Translations under genes and position numbers: made by a program
Notes under the pieces: generated by a model
Database searches by the model: none
Told to the model about the DNA's origin: nothing
What the model saw: the letters and a program-made list of their open reading frames with translations, nothing else
Shown here: positions 44,396 through 54,800 of the stretch, one piece after another
Position numbering within the stretch: the first letter of the stretch is position 1
Layout of the letters: each line of letters opens with the position of its first letter
Source of the DNA: Beroe forskalii
Lineage: Eukaryota > Ctenophora > Nuda > Beroida > Beroidae
Assembly (NCBI GenBank): GCA_011033025.1
Contig: WFMF01000048.1
Location: forward strand, 682,001-746,000
DNA: 64,000 nt
Direction of reading: 5' to 3'

Positions 44396-45380
44396 ACGAG
44401 ATGAAGTTTCGCAGTCTGAGATGAAGTGTCGTACTTTGAGATGAAATGTCGCAGTCTGAGATGAAGTGTCGTACCCTGAGATGAAATGTTGTACCCTGAG
44501 ATGAAATGTCGCAGTCTGAGATGAAGTGTCGTACCCTGAGATGAAGTGTCGTACCCTGAGATGAAGTGTCGCAGTCTGAGATGAAGTGTCGCAGTCTGAG
44601 ATGAAGTGTCGTACCCTTCGAGATGAAATGTCGCAGTCTGATATGAAGTGTCGTACCCTTCGAGGTGAAGTGTCGTAGTCTGAGATGAAGTGTCGTGCCC
44701 CTAGAAGATGAAATGTCGCAGTCTGAGATGAAGTGTCGTACCCTTCGAGATGAAATGTCGCAGTCTAAGATGAAGTGTCGTACCCTTCGAGATGAAATGT
44801 CGTACCCTTCGAGATGAAGTGTCGTAGTTTGAGATGAAATGTCGTACCCCTTGAGATGAAATGTCGTACCCTTCGAGATGAAGTGCCGTAGTTTGAGATG
44901 AAATGTCGTACCTTGAGATGAAGTGTCGTACCCTGAGATGAAGTGCCGTAGTTTGAGATGAAATGTCGTACCCCTTGAGATGAAATGTCGTACCCTTCGA
45001 GATGAAGTGTCGTAGTTTGAGATGAAATGTCGTACCCCTTGAGATGAAATGTCGTACCCTTCGAGATGAAGTGTCGTAGTTTGAGATGAAATGTCGTACC
45101 CCTTGAGATGAAACGTCGCACCCTTCGAGATGAAGTGTCGTAGTTTGAGATGAAATGTCGTACCCCTTGAGATGAAACGTCGCACCCTTTGAGATGAAGT
45201 GTCGTAAGATGAAATGTTGTACGATGAAATGTCGTAGGTGCGTTGAATTTTTGAGATGAAATGTCCTGTTTTAGGACATTTCATCTCCTCAAATGTTACT
45301 GTTAAAGTGCAATAGATGAAGTGTCCGAGATGAAGTGTCGCGAGATGAAGTGTCGTGAGATGAAGTGTCGTGAGATGAGA
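44396..45380. repeat. Minisatellite, GAGATGAAGTGTCGTACCCT unit
   Basis: About 45 copies of a 19-22-base unit that alternates GATGAAGTGTCGTAC and GATGAAATGTCGCAG forms. A hairpin (GATGAAATGTCCTGTTTTAG with its inverted partner) lies at 45255-45290. The 355-codon minus frame is a repeat artefact. The unit matches the terminal motif of the small insertion at 37053-37245. Confidence 0.85.
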
Positions 45381-45402
45381 AGTCGCCCACCCGAAAAACC
45401 AA

Positions 45403-45520
45403 CAGGTGCTCTGGGCTAACAAGGGGTCATCAGTTGGGCAAGGGTGATTATGAGGCACAAAATGTACCGCACACGGTTTTTCGGCTCCCTAGCCCAAGAA
45501 ACCTACACCCCGGGAGCCAT
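45403..45520. ncRNA. Candidate structured-RNA repeat, copy 1
   Basis: Together with 49413-49535 this forms a pair of about 120-base similar segments (CAGTTGGGCAAGGGTGATT, TTTTTCGGC, TAGCCCAAGAAA, ACACCCCGG). A 7-bp stem (45483-45489 with 45512-45518) is kept in the other copy with two compensatory base-pair changes. The class is unknown, and a SINE derived from a small RNA is as likely as a gene. Confidence 0.4.
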
Positions 45521-45700
45521 GGACACAGACAGTGAGCACACTGCACTACATCCATCCCGAACTGAAACCAAACTCAATAAAAGAACGCACAAATACATGA
45601 AAAGCATGTTAAATACAAACATGCGATTCACAACTGGTTAAAAAATCATACTCACTTCATGATGACAAACTGATGCATAACAGGGAAAGCAAACAGCGTA

Positions 45701-46429
45701 TATAATATGTACTTTAGAGGCGTAAGACGAACACGCAGACAATATAGAGCCCTGCGCAAGCAGGGCTCTATATAATATTTAAATGTCGACAGCGCAGCTG
45801 GAGACATTTAAATGATTTAGAGTGCGAGGCGAAGCGAAGCTGAGCCGAGTGCTCTAAATCATATTTCTGCGGTGAGTTTGAGCCTCTAAAGTACTATAGT
45901 AGTCGAACGGTGTACACAAGACACACCCTGTACACAACAAGCACACATTACCTTATATGGTAAAAAGCAAAATGCTTGTTTACACATTACAAAAAAGCGC
46001 ATAACTCAGCCGTTTTTTGAGCAATTTCAATCAAATTTTCAGGATATTACGGGCAACATGTGACTAATATAATCCTGGAGTAGCTAACATTTTTGAGCTT
46101 CAGAAGTTGAGATATGGCAAATAAACCGGTCTTTTAGTTTAAAGTTATCACTTAAAAACTAGCTTTTCGGTCATAACTCCGCTTCTGGAGCTCAAAAATG
46201 AATCTAAACTTCACTGAGATGTTGCTTTCATCGAGCTCTAAATATCCTGAAAGTTTCATCAAGTTTGCTCAAAAAACCTCGGAGATATGCACATTTTTGT
46301 AACGCAAATGTAAAGGTCGCATAGTTTTGCATTTAAAATGGTATTGAATTACAGTGTGTCATAACAAACACATGTAAATGTAATGATATAAAACGCGTGT
46401 AGAACACGACTCTACGCCACCAGTACTAT
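45701..46429. repeat. Tandem duplication unit 1 (MITE C plus flanking element)
   Basis: The 729-base unit starts TATAATATGTACTTTAGAGG. It contains MITE C (45710-45893, inverted ends ACTTTAGAGGC and GCCTCTAAAGT, core GCGAGGCGAAGCGAAGC) and about 530 bases of a further repeat beginning TAGTCGAACGGTGTACAC. The whole unit recurs immediately downstream. Confidence 0.75.
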
Positions 46430-48559
46430 TATAATATGTACTTTAGAGGCGTAAGACGAACACGCAGACAATATAGAGCCCTGCGCAAGCAGGGCTCTAT
46501 ACGGGGGATATCAGTGAGTAAGTGCACAGACATATATGGTGAGAAAGTGCATTTAGCCAAATTTCAGAGATACCACCCACCCCATATTGCAGTTACTCAC
46601 AATAATCCAATTAATACTAAGTGATTTTTGAAAAATTTTTCAGGCACCACCCCAAAATATCGGCTAATTTGACTATTTAGACAGTTTTGACAGAATTTTA
46701 TTTCAACAAAATGCAACATTCTGATGAATGGTAGATTTTACACGCTAGATCAGATCACTAAATACAAATTTCTGCCTTGATATAATAATAAAAGTATAAC
46801 TTTCTATTGGTTCACTAATACACCTGCTTAAACTATAAAATAGTGATAGGATAGGGATACTTAATATATATTACATGTATTGATAGCAATATGATCCCTA
46901 CCATGTTAGGAATGTTTAATTTATTTTCTAATAGAAAATAAATTAAATTAAATAAATTAAATTTTTTTCATAATTTCTTCTATGAACTATAGAAAATTTC
47001 TATAGTTCATAGAAGAAATTATGAAAAAAATTATTATTCACGAGTCATAACAAGCTTTTATCATAAACTAGAGCGTATTACATACGTTGAATCTCAACCA
47101 TAAAAATGATTGTGTGGATCTGCACACAAGAAGACAATAATAATTGCAAATTATGAATATTTAATATCCTAACCATTTGATTTTATTATGGGAAAAACTG
47201 TTGATTGTCGAACATTTAAATTTTACAACGAAAAAGTACACGCACAACTTCACACAGAGACGAATAGTAAGTCAGACTCAGTAGGTATGGACGTGTAGAC
47301 GACAGAAAGCCGTATCAAAGTATCAATTCTGGGATTGGCTGGGATTAGAAAAACATTATCATTAAAGTTACTGCTACCGTTCAGTATTTTGTCTCCAGAC
47401 CGGCTCTGTACACGATCATTATACGCGCCAAGTAGACTGTATAGAGAGTATAGAGACAGTAATGCTGGTAATGTAATATGCATGTATGATATGGTGTAAG
47501 TGTAAGTGTAATCGTGTAATCAATATCTAAATGAACTGACTAGATATAGTTCTAGATATAGTTCCATAATTAGTTGTGACTTCAATTTTGAGATACAATC
47601 ATATACCACACCAAAATGCTTTGAAATACCTATATTTACATCCCGACAAAGCTACAAATATTGCGGTTTTTGCTGCACTTACTCACAAATGAGTAAGTGA
47701 TATTCGCCATGACCTTGGGACACCACCCATTTTCCAAGAATTCCCTATGAGTAACTGCAATGTGAGTAACTGCATCTCTGAATTTTGGAGCACGACCACC
47801 ACGTGAGTAAGTGGGCATAAGGTCTGTGCACTTACTCACTGATATCCCCCGCTCTATATAATATTTAAATGTCGACAGCGCAGCTGGAGACATTTAAATG
47901 ATTTAGAGTGCGAGGCGAAGCGAAGCTGAGCCGAGTGCTCTAAATCATATATCTGCGGTGAGTTTGAGCCTCTAAAGTACTATAGTAGTCGAACGGTGTA
48001 CACAAGACACACCCTGTACACAACAAGCACACATTACCTTATATGGTAAAAAGCAAAATGCTTGTTTACACATTACAAAAAAGCGCATAACTCAGCCGTT
48101 TTTTGAGCAATTTCGATCAAATTTTCAGGATATTACGGGCAACATGTGACTAATATAATCCTGGAGTAGCTAACATTTTTGAGCTTCAGAAGTTGAGATA
48201 TGGCAAATAAACCGGTCTTTTAGTTTAAAGTTATCGCTTAAAAACTGGCTTTTCGGTCATAACTCCGCTTCTGGAGCTCAAAAATGAATCTAAACTTCAC
48301 TGAGATGTCGCTTTCATCGAGCTCTAAATATCCTGAAAGTTTCATCAAATTTGCTCAAAAAACCTCGGAGATATGCACATTTTTGTAACGCAAATGTAAA
48401 GGTCGCATATAAAAATGGTATGTAAAGGTCGCATGTAAAGGTCGCATGTAAAGGTCGCATATATAGTTTTGCATTTAAAATGGTATTGAATTACAGTGAG
48501 TCATAACAAACACATGATATAAAACGCGTGTAGAACACGACTCTACGCCACTAGTACTA
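46430..48559. repeat. Tandem duplication unit 2, interrupted
   Basis: This is a second copy of the 45701-46429 unit, split after 46501 by the 1.35 kb element at 46502-47850 and resuming at 47851. Near 48395-48465 it carries a local expansion of TAAAGGTCGCATG that unit 1 lacks. Confidence 0.75.
46502..47850. mobile_element. G-run-ended TIR element, 7-8-bp TSD
   Basis: Ends CGGGGGATATCAGTGAGTAA and, inverted, TTACTCACTGATATCCCCC, with further inverted similarity for about 90 bases. GCTCTATA flanks both sides (46494-46501 and 47851-47858). The uninterrupted site is visible in the neighbouring unit at about 45768. The interior, 1.35 kb, lacks a convincing frame. It contains a long hairpin near 46930-47035 (TCTTCTATGAACTATAGAAA and inverse). 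Confidence 0.85.
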
Positions 48560-48596
48560 CCCTTTAAATCGGTCAAAACTTGTCGTGAGACTACTA

Positions 48597-49825
48597 CCTT
48601 AGTGGTAGAAATTATGATGTGTACTTATTATGACGAATGAAATTATGATCGGTACTAATTATGATGAAAAAATTTTGGGATAAAAACAAATCTTTTTGGC
48701 GAACAACCAGTGGAATGAAATTTCATTATTTTTTCCCGGCCCTTTGAACCAAAATTGTCCGGAATCCTCCGGAATTTGGTCAAAAATCATGAAATAAGCC
48801 TTGATGCTGGCAATTTTCTGACCAAATCATTTCTTTTAGCATGATTTACATCCATAATTGCACTAACTTTCAACATCATGGTGATTGGGAAGTTAATGTT
48901 ACGTGAATAACTGAATAACATGCCTGCACATTCCATATTGTTTTTCGACCGATGTTGTCTGTGTTTTCATTTTGGATTAAATGTAAATTTGGTCTTTGAT
49001 AAGGTCTGGCAGAAAGGTAGCTTATTTGGAGGTTAGGGCCTTTACTATAGGTATCTGTTTATCAACTAAGTTGAGTGAAACTCCGTAATTTATGGCAACT
49101 CCATGATAGCACCGCAACCTTTGATTTTGAAAATTTGCTGATTGAAGTTGTATTACAAAGATGTGAAAAGGGCCTAATGGGAGCGAACCATAATTTTTGG
49201 GCAACATGGACATCCTGGTTGTTTCAACATGTTTTCTAAAAGTATTTTTATCTACTAACCACAGTACAGAATTGCTGTACCCTGATCAATCCATGTCAGT
49301 TAGGTCAGTGAAAGGTAGAAGAGAAGAGCATGTTAAAGCTTTAAAGGAACAAGTAAGGAATAAATGGAACTACAAATAATTTTAATAATTAAGGCCAGAA
49401 AAGTCGCATAAAGGTGCTCACGGGCTAAAACGGGTCAACAGTTGGGCAAGGGTGATTGTGCACCGCTCACCCTAAAGTGTACTGCACGCGATTTTTCGGC
49501 CTCCTAGCCCAAGAAATCATACACCCCGGAGGCCGTGCGTACTACTGTACACACCACGACTGATACCAAAAAAACTAATTTAAAGAACCACTGTTTTAGA
49601 TGAAAAGATTCGATGGTAAGAGAGGTAAGGTTAGGAATTCATGCTTGACAGAAATTTCATAAAAAAACTTACAGAATAATGGTCGAATTGTGAGAAAGTA
49701 CAAATTAAGATCTGTAGAAATTATGATGTGTAGAATTTATGATGTGTACTAATTATGATCATTTTGCGAAAATAATCATAATTAGTACGCATAATTAGTA
49801 CGCATCATAATTTCTACCACTAAGG
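48597..49825. mobile_element. TIR element with TA target site
   Basis: Inverted ends CCTTAGTGGTAGAAATTATG and CATAATTTCTACCACTAAGG with TA on each side. Sub-terminal GTACTAATTATGA phrases recur. Short frames have no domain, so it is non-autonomous. It contains the second candidate structured-RNA repeat at 49413-49535. Confidence 0.78.
49413..49535. ncRNA. Candidate structured-RNA repeat, copy 2
   Basis: This is the partner of 45403-45520. The stem 49498-49504 (GGCCTCC) pairs with 49528-49534 (GGAGGCC) around a 23-base loop that is almost the same as in copy 1. A second possible stem, GGGTGA with TCACCC (49450-49472), is present only here. The host element is a TIR transposon, so this may be a captured small-RNA sequence. 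Confidence 0.4.
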
Positions 49826-50693
49826 TATACCCTATAATAGTCTCACGTATATTTAACATAGCTCCTCTGCGAATTACATGCCTTGATATCTAGCGTCTCT
49901 CACATACACTTTATAGACATGCTAAATGAAAAACCCATCTACTACATGAGCTCTATTTGATAAATCCGGCACCGCATCAATGTTATATCTTTATATCTTC
50001 TCTACATCAACATTATATAAAATAGATCTTTGCTTATTCACATGCCAATTTATCATGCGTCTTCTTTGTATCCTTATGTAATTTATAGCCCCAAGATGAA
50101 TATTATTCACAGTCATCCCCAAACCACAGCTACATATAACGTGCGTGTTAAAGGACGGGTGTACTTAAAAATTGACTTCTTCTAAATATAACAAAAAATT
50201 CAGTATATCACAGTTATTATTATAGTAATCGAATAACGAAAGTCCCACCTCTCTACTCCGTGTGTAACGCAAGATATGGGCGTAAATTAGAAACATGATA
50301 CCTTATCGTGTGACGTCAGTTCTTCCTTGTAATCACTGCCCGCAGCCGCCATGTATGTAAAATCGCTATGTAAACACTAATTCTGTTGCTATACCTGATT
50401 GATCTATTATTGTTTTGTTTCGATGCAGATCACAAAACTTCTGTTGTTCATTAATCTGGTTGATAACAATAAATCTTCTGTTGTTTAATAACGCACTATA
50501 TATTAAATATTAATCAATAATGACAAAATCTAGATATTATGTGAACATATTTTCCTTTAGACATAGTACAACAAGAACAAGACGTATCTATGTATGATAT
50601 CCCTTATATGCGTTAGACAACAGTGTATAGTTTTCAACTAACTCGTTAACTCGTTGTGGCAATGTTGTAATTGCCACAAGTTCTTCGTGATAA

Positions 50694-51344
50694 TTAGAAC
50701 TCTTTTAGTGAATTTAATTGGTCTAACCCATGAAAACCTGTGTATTGTCCACTAGGGCTAGGGTATAATCCTCTGATTGCGTGCTCAACGCAGGATGGAA
50801 GCCTGTACCTTTTACCTATGCCCAAACCTCTAAAATTAAGAATATGCAGGAATGTCCTGTATGCTGTGTGTCGCATCAGTCTATTAAACTTTTCCACTTC
50901 ATCTCTTGTTGGAAACACTCTCCCTTTGTTTACGGAAAATGCAGCCATTTCTAGTACAGTCACATTACCAATGCATTCTACGAACTGCTCCACCTCTGTA
51001 ATACACCGATGGCCTTCTTTGATATCCTCTGCCACAGAGATTTCGGTACAACAGTAGCATCCATCATCGGCTGCTTGTGGGCACTTATCACACTTGCACT
51101 GTGTTACTACCTCAGAATCCGAATCAGTGTCACTGGAGGAATCGCATTCGTACACTTCATCATCACTACTGTGATCACTTAGATCATCTCGGGTAGGCAC
51201 CAGTGCCATAGTAAACATAAGAGTGGTCGTATTTTCAGTGTCATTATCGCTTTCATATTCATCTTGACTTTCATAGGATGATCCTAAACTTGAATCTGTT
51301 TCAAAGCCGTCGTTGCTGCCATCTGAATCTGCTTTTTCGGCCAT
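50694..51344 (-). CDS. P2X7-receptor C-terminal-domain-like protein in a transposon
   Basis: The 216-residue frame starts at an ATG at 51344. Residues 1 to about 80 are acidic and Ser-rich. A cysteine cluster follows (CKCDKCPQ, CYCCTEI, CITEVEQFVECI). The end reads HTAYRTF and LPSCVEHAIRGLYPSPSGQYTGF-like sequence. That spacing of cysteines, AYR, PSC and GQY.GF matches the intracellular zinc-binding ballast domain of the P2X7 purinoceptor. This domain is also known as a free-standing module in invertebrate and transposon-associated proteins. No channel domain is present. It is intact, and it diverges from the THAP ORF across 135 bases, so a shared promoter is likely. Its role in the transposon is unknown; DNA or RNA binding through zinc is an inference. 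Confidence 0.72.
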   Translation of the reverse strand: MAEKADSDGSNDGFETDSSLGSSYESQDEYESDNDTENTTTLMFTMALVPTRDDLSDHSSDDEVYECDSSSDTDSDSEVVTQCKCDKCPQAADDGCYCCTEISVAEDIKEGHRCITEVEQFVECIGNVTVLEMAAFSVNKGRVFPTRDEVEKFNRLMRHTAYRTFLHILNFRGLGIGKRYRLPSCVEHAIRGLYPSPSGQYTGFHGLDQLNSLKEF

Positions 51345-51479
51345 ATTTGGTTAACAGATGAGCCTTGAAACAAAAATTTGATTTAGTACACAATTCAGTA
51401 TGAGTAATAGGTTATAGGTATATGGTTCAAATTGCAAAATCAACAAATTCATCTTATTATTTTTCAGTAGGTGATATTC
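51345..51479. promoter_or_regulatory. Putative bidirectional promoter
   Basis: The 135 bases separate the start codons of two divergent intact ORFs inside the transposon. The plus side has TTATTTTTCAG, a possible splice acceptor ending at 51468, so the THAP ORF may be a second exon with its true start further away. No clear TATA box is decisive. Confidence 0.35.
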
Positions 51480-51824
51480 ATGAGCTATTGCTGTGCTGGT
51501 AACTGCTCAAATAGGCATGGAAAAAGTACCAGTGCACTACGTCATTTCATGCGATTTTATCCATTCCCTAAAGACTCAACAAGGGCAAAGATGTGGATGG
51601 AAAGAATCGATCGACGGCCATGTGATATCAATGCAAAGAAAATGGTTGTTTGTTCTGACCACTTTGAGGAAAATGATTTTAATTACAGACAGTACCAACA
51701 ATCTCTTCAGTTGCACAATAGAAATGAAAGCACTAAGGGGTTGAAGATAACCCTGAAAGATGATGCAATTCCCAACACTGATAGATCGTCAGGACTAAAG
51801 AGGATACATGAAGAGAATTTTTGA
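51480..51824 (+). CDS. THAP zinc-finger protein (transposase DNA-binding part)
   Basis: The 114-residue product begins MSYCCAGNCSN. It has the C2CH pattern of a THAP finger: C-x4-C at the start, then W (MWMERI), CSDHF, and the AIPN version of the AVPT motif near residue 100. THAP domains bind DNA in P-element, Kolobok and host proteins. The frame closes just before the inner transposon at 51834. In the intact element it was probably spliced to, or worked with, the transposase at 56517-58468. A donor site joining them is not evident. Confidence 0.8.
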   Translation: MSYCCAGNCSNRHGKSTSALRHFMRFYPFPKDSTRAKMWMERIDRRPCDINAKKMVVCSDHFEENDFNYRQYQQSLQLHNRNESTKGLKITLKDDAIPNTDRSSGLKRIHEENF

Positions 51825-51833
51825 ATTTTTTTT

Positions 51834-54800
51834 CGTTACGGAAGGAAATTTCATTCAGAAAATCTCTTTGTAACATGGAAAAAGCTCAATAATAGAAGTT
51901 AATGTATGGGAAGGTAACTTTAGGCAGTTTCCTATCACCCTCCATGACTGTTTTTTTGTTTTTGGTTCATACAGTGGTTTAGGAGGGAAAAATAATTTTC
52001 GTTACGGAAGGATTGGAGCGAAAGAGTAAAATTACACTTTTGCGGATTATACCAATTTGCTCCAAAAATAATTAGGGTCTCTCTTAGTGCTCTTTCACAT
52101 ATCGACAATAACCATTTCTGACCAGATTGGAACCCATTTAAAGGGATGGTAAAGTTTTCAGATGCAAATTTCTAATTTTATCTTATTCCGGTAAAAATAG
52201 CTACTTCATGACCTCTAATAAGGTTCTAAACGTTTGTTTGTACAAACACGCCCTGTAATAACTCAATTAAGGCTGTAATATTTGCCCTGAAAAGGCACAT
52301 GGATGTTATAAGGTTATCATGTGAAACTCATTGGTTTTTGACAATAATTATGTATGGATTATGGTTCTCCAATTAATTATGGACACACCGAATATTACTT
52401 TTTTGTATACACATTTGTGGTTCCGCCACAATGATGCAATTAATGAACGCGATATTACCTTAGGCTATATTGAAAGGTGGACCCTATGCCTTCTCGGCTT
52501 GCAGTTATGTATAATGTATGATAAATTTTCCGTTACAAATCTATTAATTAGTGGTCACAGGGCGCATATTGTGGAATGAAACATATCACATACTTGTTAA
52601 TATGATATTTCGGTAACATTCAGGCTAAAATAAACAAAATCTATTTTTGGGCCCAAAACTATACCATCCCTTTAATCATTTAGAAACAATAAGGTTGTTA
52701 ATTATGACCAAATTCAATTAGCTTGTAGCCGTTACGGAAGGAATCGTTACGGAAGGAAAAAAATTCCTGTTGCCAGCATGATACTATTTAGTCATTTTAA
52801 ATAATATCTAGAGAATAAACAAACATGTAGAGAATGATAAAATAGTGAAAAAAAGTTTTAGAGTATAAAAATACATTTTATCCAGACATAAATTTGCTAA
52901 GATACACCTTGGCAAGTATAGTTCCAAAAGTTTAAAAATGAATACAATAAAATATCTAAACATTTGTGATATTGTGAAATTTTAAAAGAGGTTTAATAAA
53001 GTATGTATCAAAAGGATAAAATTCTAAAATATACTATGTATATATCATATAAAATCACCTGAAATAAAACCAAAAGACTCGAAATTTTCCAGCTGTTATA
53101 CAAAAATAAAAAAAAGCTAGTACTGTAATACATAAGGGACAAGATTTCACTCCTTATCCCAAAACAAAAGCCCTCTCCTGGAAATGCTTGGCTGTGCAAG
53201 AAGAGATAGAATATTGTCTATAGCTACAGTGTCTGAGTCAGAGGTATCAATTTCAAACATATCATTACCCTTAAACTTTGAGACACATCTGAGGAAAGTA
53301 AATTTCGCCCCAGTATCATCAATGCTGTCCATCTGTGCCATTAGAATCTTAGGAACAGATTCTCCTTCTTGTTCTCAAACTGGTACCTGACCCTGTAAAA
53401 TTCACCCACTTTCAATTCAAGAACTTGGCCAGTTCTAACAGTTGTATGAGGATCAGAAGAACTTGCTGGCTCCAATGTGAGAGGATCAGAGGAACTTGCT
53501 GGCTCCAATGTAAGAGGATCAGAGGAACTAGCTGGTTCAGATGCAGATGGAACAGAAGAACTAGCTGGTTCAATAGCACACTGATTTTCTTCTACTCCAT
53601 AGCTTAGCTTCTTGAACGTTGGTTCATCAGTGACAAAGTAGGGGCTGTTTAACTTGAACTCAAGTTGTTTTCCAGTCCTTTTCACATGGTGGATTTTCAA
53701 TGTTCCTGTTACTGGTGGGGCTTCATCAACATCAGGGTGCTCGATTTCTGACTTATCAACATACAAAACTTTGATCTTTGTAAACTGATTTGCAGCATCA
53801 GCGAACTCCTTAGCAGTATTGATGATTACTTTATCTTGCTGAACAGCTCGATAGACACAACGCTTGATTGTGCCCCCAATCCCATCATGGGGACCTTTGA
53901 AGTGGGAAACCTCCCCATAATCCCAGCATATCTTCAAGTCACTAGGATAGAACATCAGGGAATTAAAGACAAATCTGGATCTGAACTGAGAAGCACAGCC
54001 ATCACTCCACCAGTAAATAGCTTTGAGGTTCTTAACTTTTGATCTCAGTATCTGAATCACCTGGAGATTATTAGTATATGCTACATTTCTGTCATGGTTA
54101 GCTTCATTAGAGACAATTCCTAATGAGAATGGGACAAGCTCATCTTGTTCATCCTTCCAGTAGCAGCACACTGTAAATAGAGTGAATGTATCATGTCCAA
54201 AGTAAGCACTTTGTATCTCACTGGCTTGTTTGTTATCATAATTTCTACTGAAATCAACACTTGCTATTACTTCACCTGGCTTGAGCTTCTGTTTAAGAAT
54301 ACTCAGTTCTTTGAACTGTCTGAAAACGTTATAGACATGGCCAATATAATCTTTCTTCCACTTTCTCCTTGAGCATTTTCACGACATCCTTCCCTGACAG
54401 TGTGAAATCCTGTTTCCTCACTTTTCTATCAACTCGAACCCATTGTTTAACCTTCATTTGAGGCATAGATGATATAAACTCTATTATATCTTGATACTTT
54501 GCAAGGCCTGGGCACTCAGAACAACCTCCAGTTACACATAACTTGGTATGAATGCAACAAACTAATTCCCTTGCAAATTCAATTTCTCCATCTGGGAGCT
54601 TCTTTGCCAAAACCAGTTGTTTCTTAGTTTTCAGTTTGGAATAAATGGCTTTCAATAGAAGGCTGACATTTTCACATTGTTCACACCTACAATCATCATC
54701 ATCCTTTTCTGATAATAGTTTTAGATGCTTGTGTTGCTTCACAAGTTTCTGAATCCTGTAATAAGAGGTACACTCTTCTTCTGGGAGATCTTCATTATAC

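Noticed and set aside
44391-45458. 355-codon minus frame
   Set aside because: It is generated by the GATGAAGTGTC minisatellite, whose unit lacks stops in that frame.
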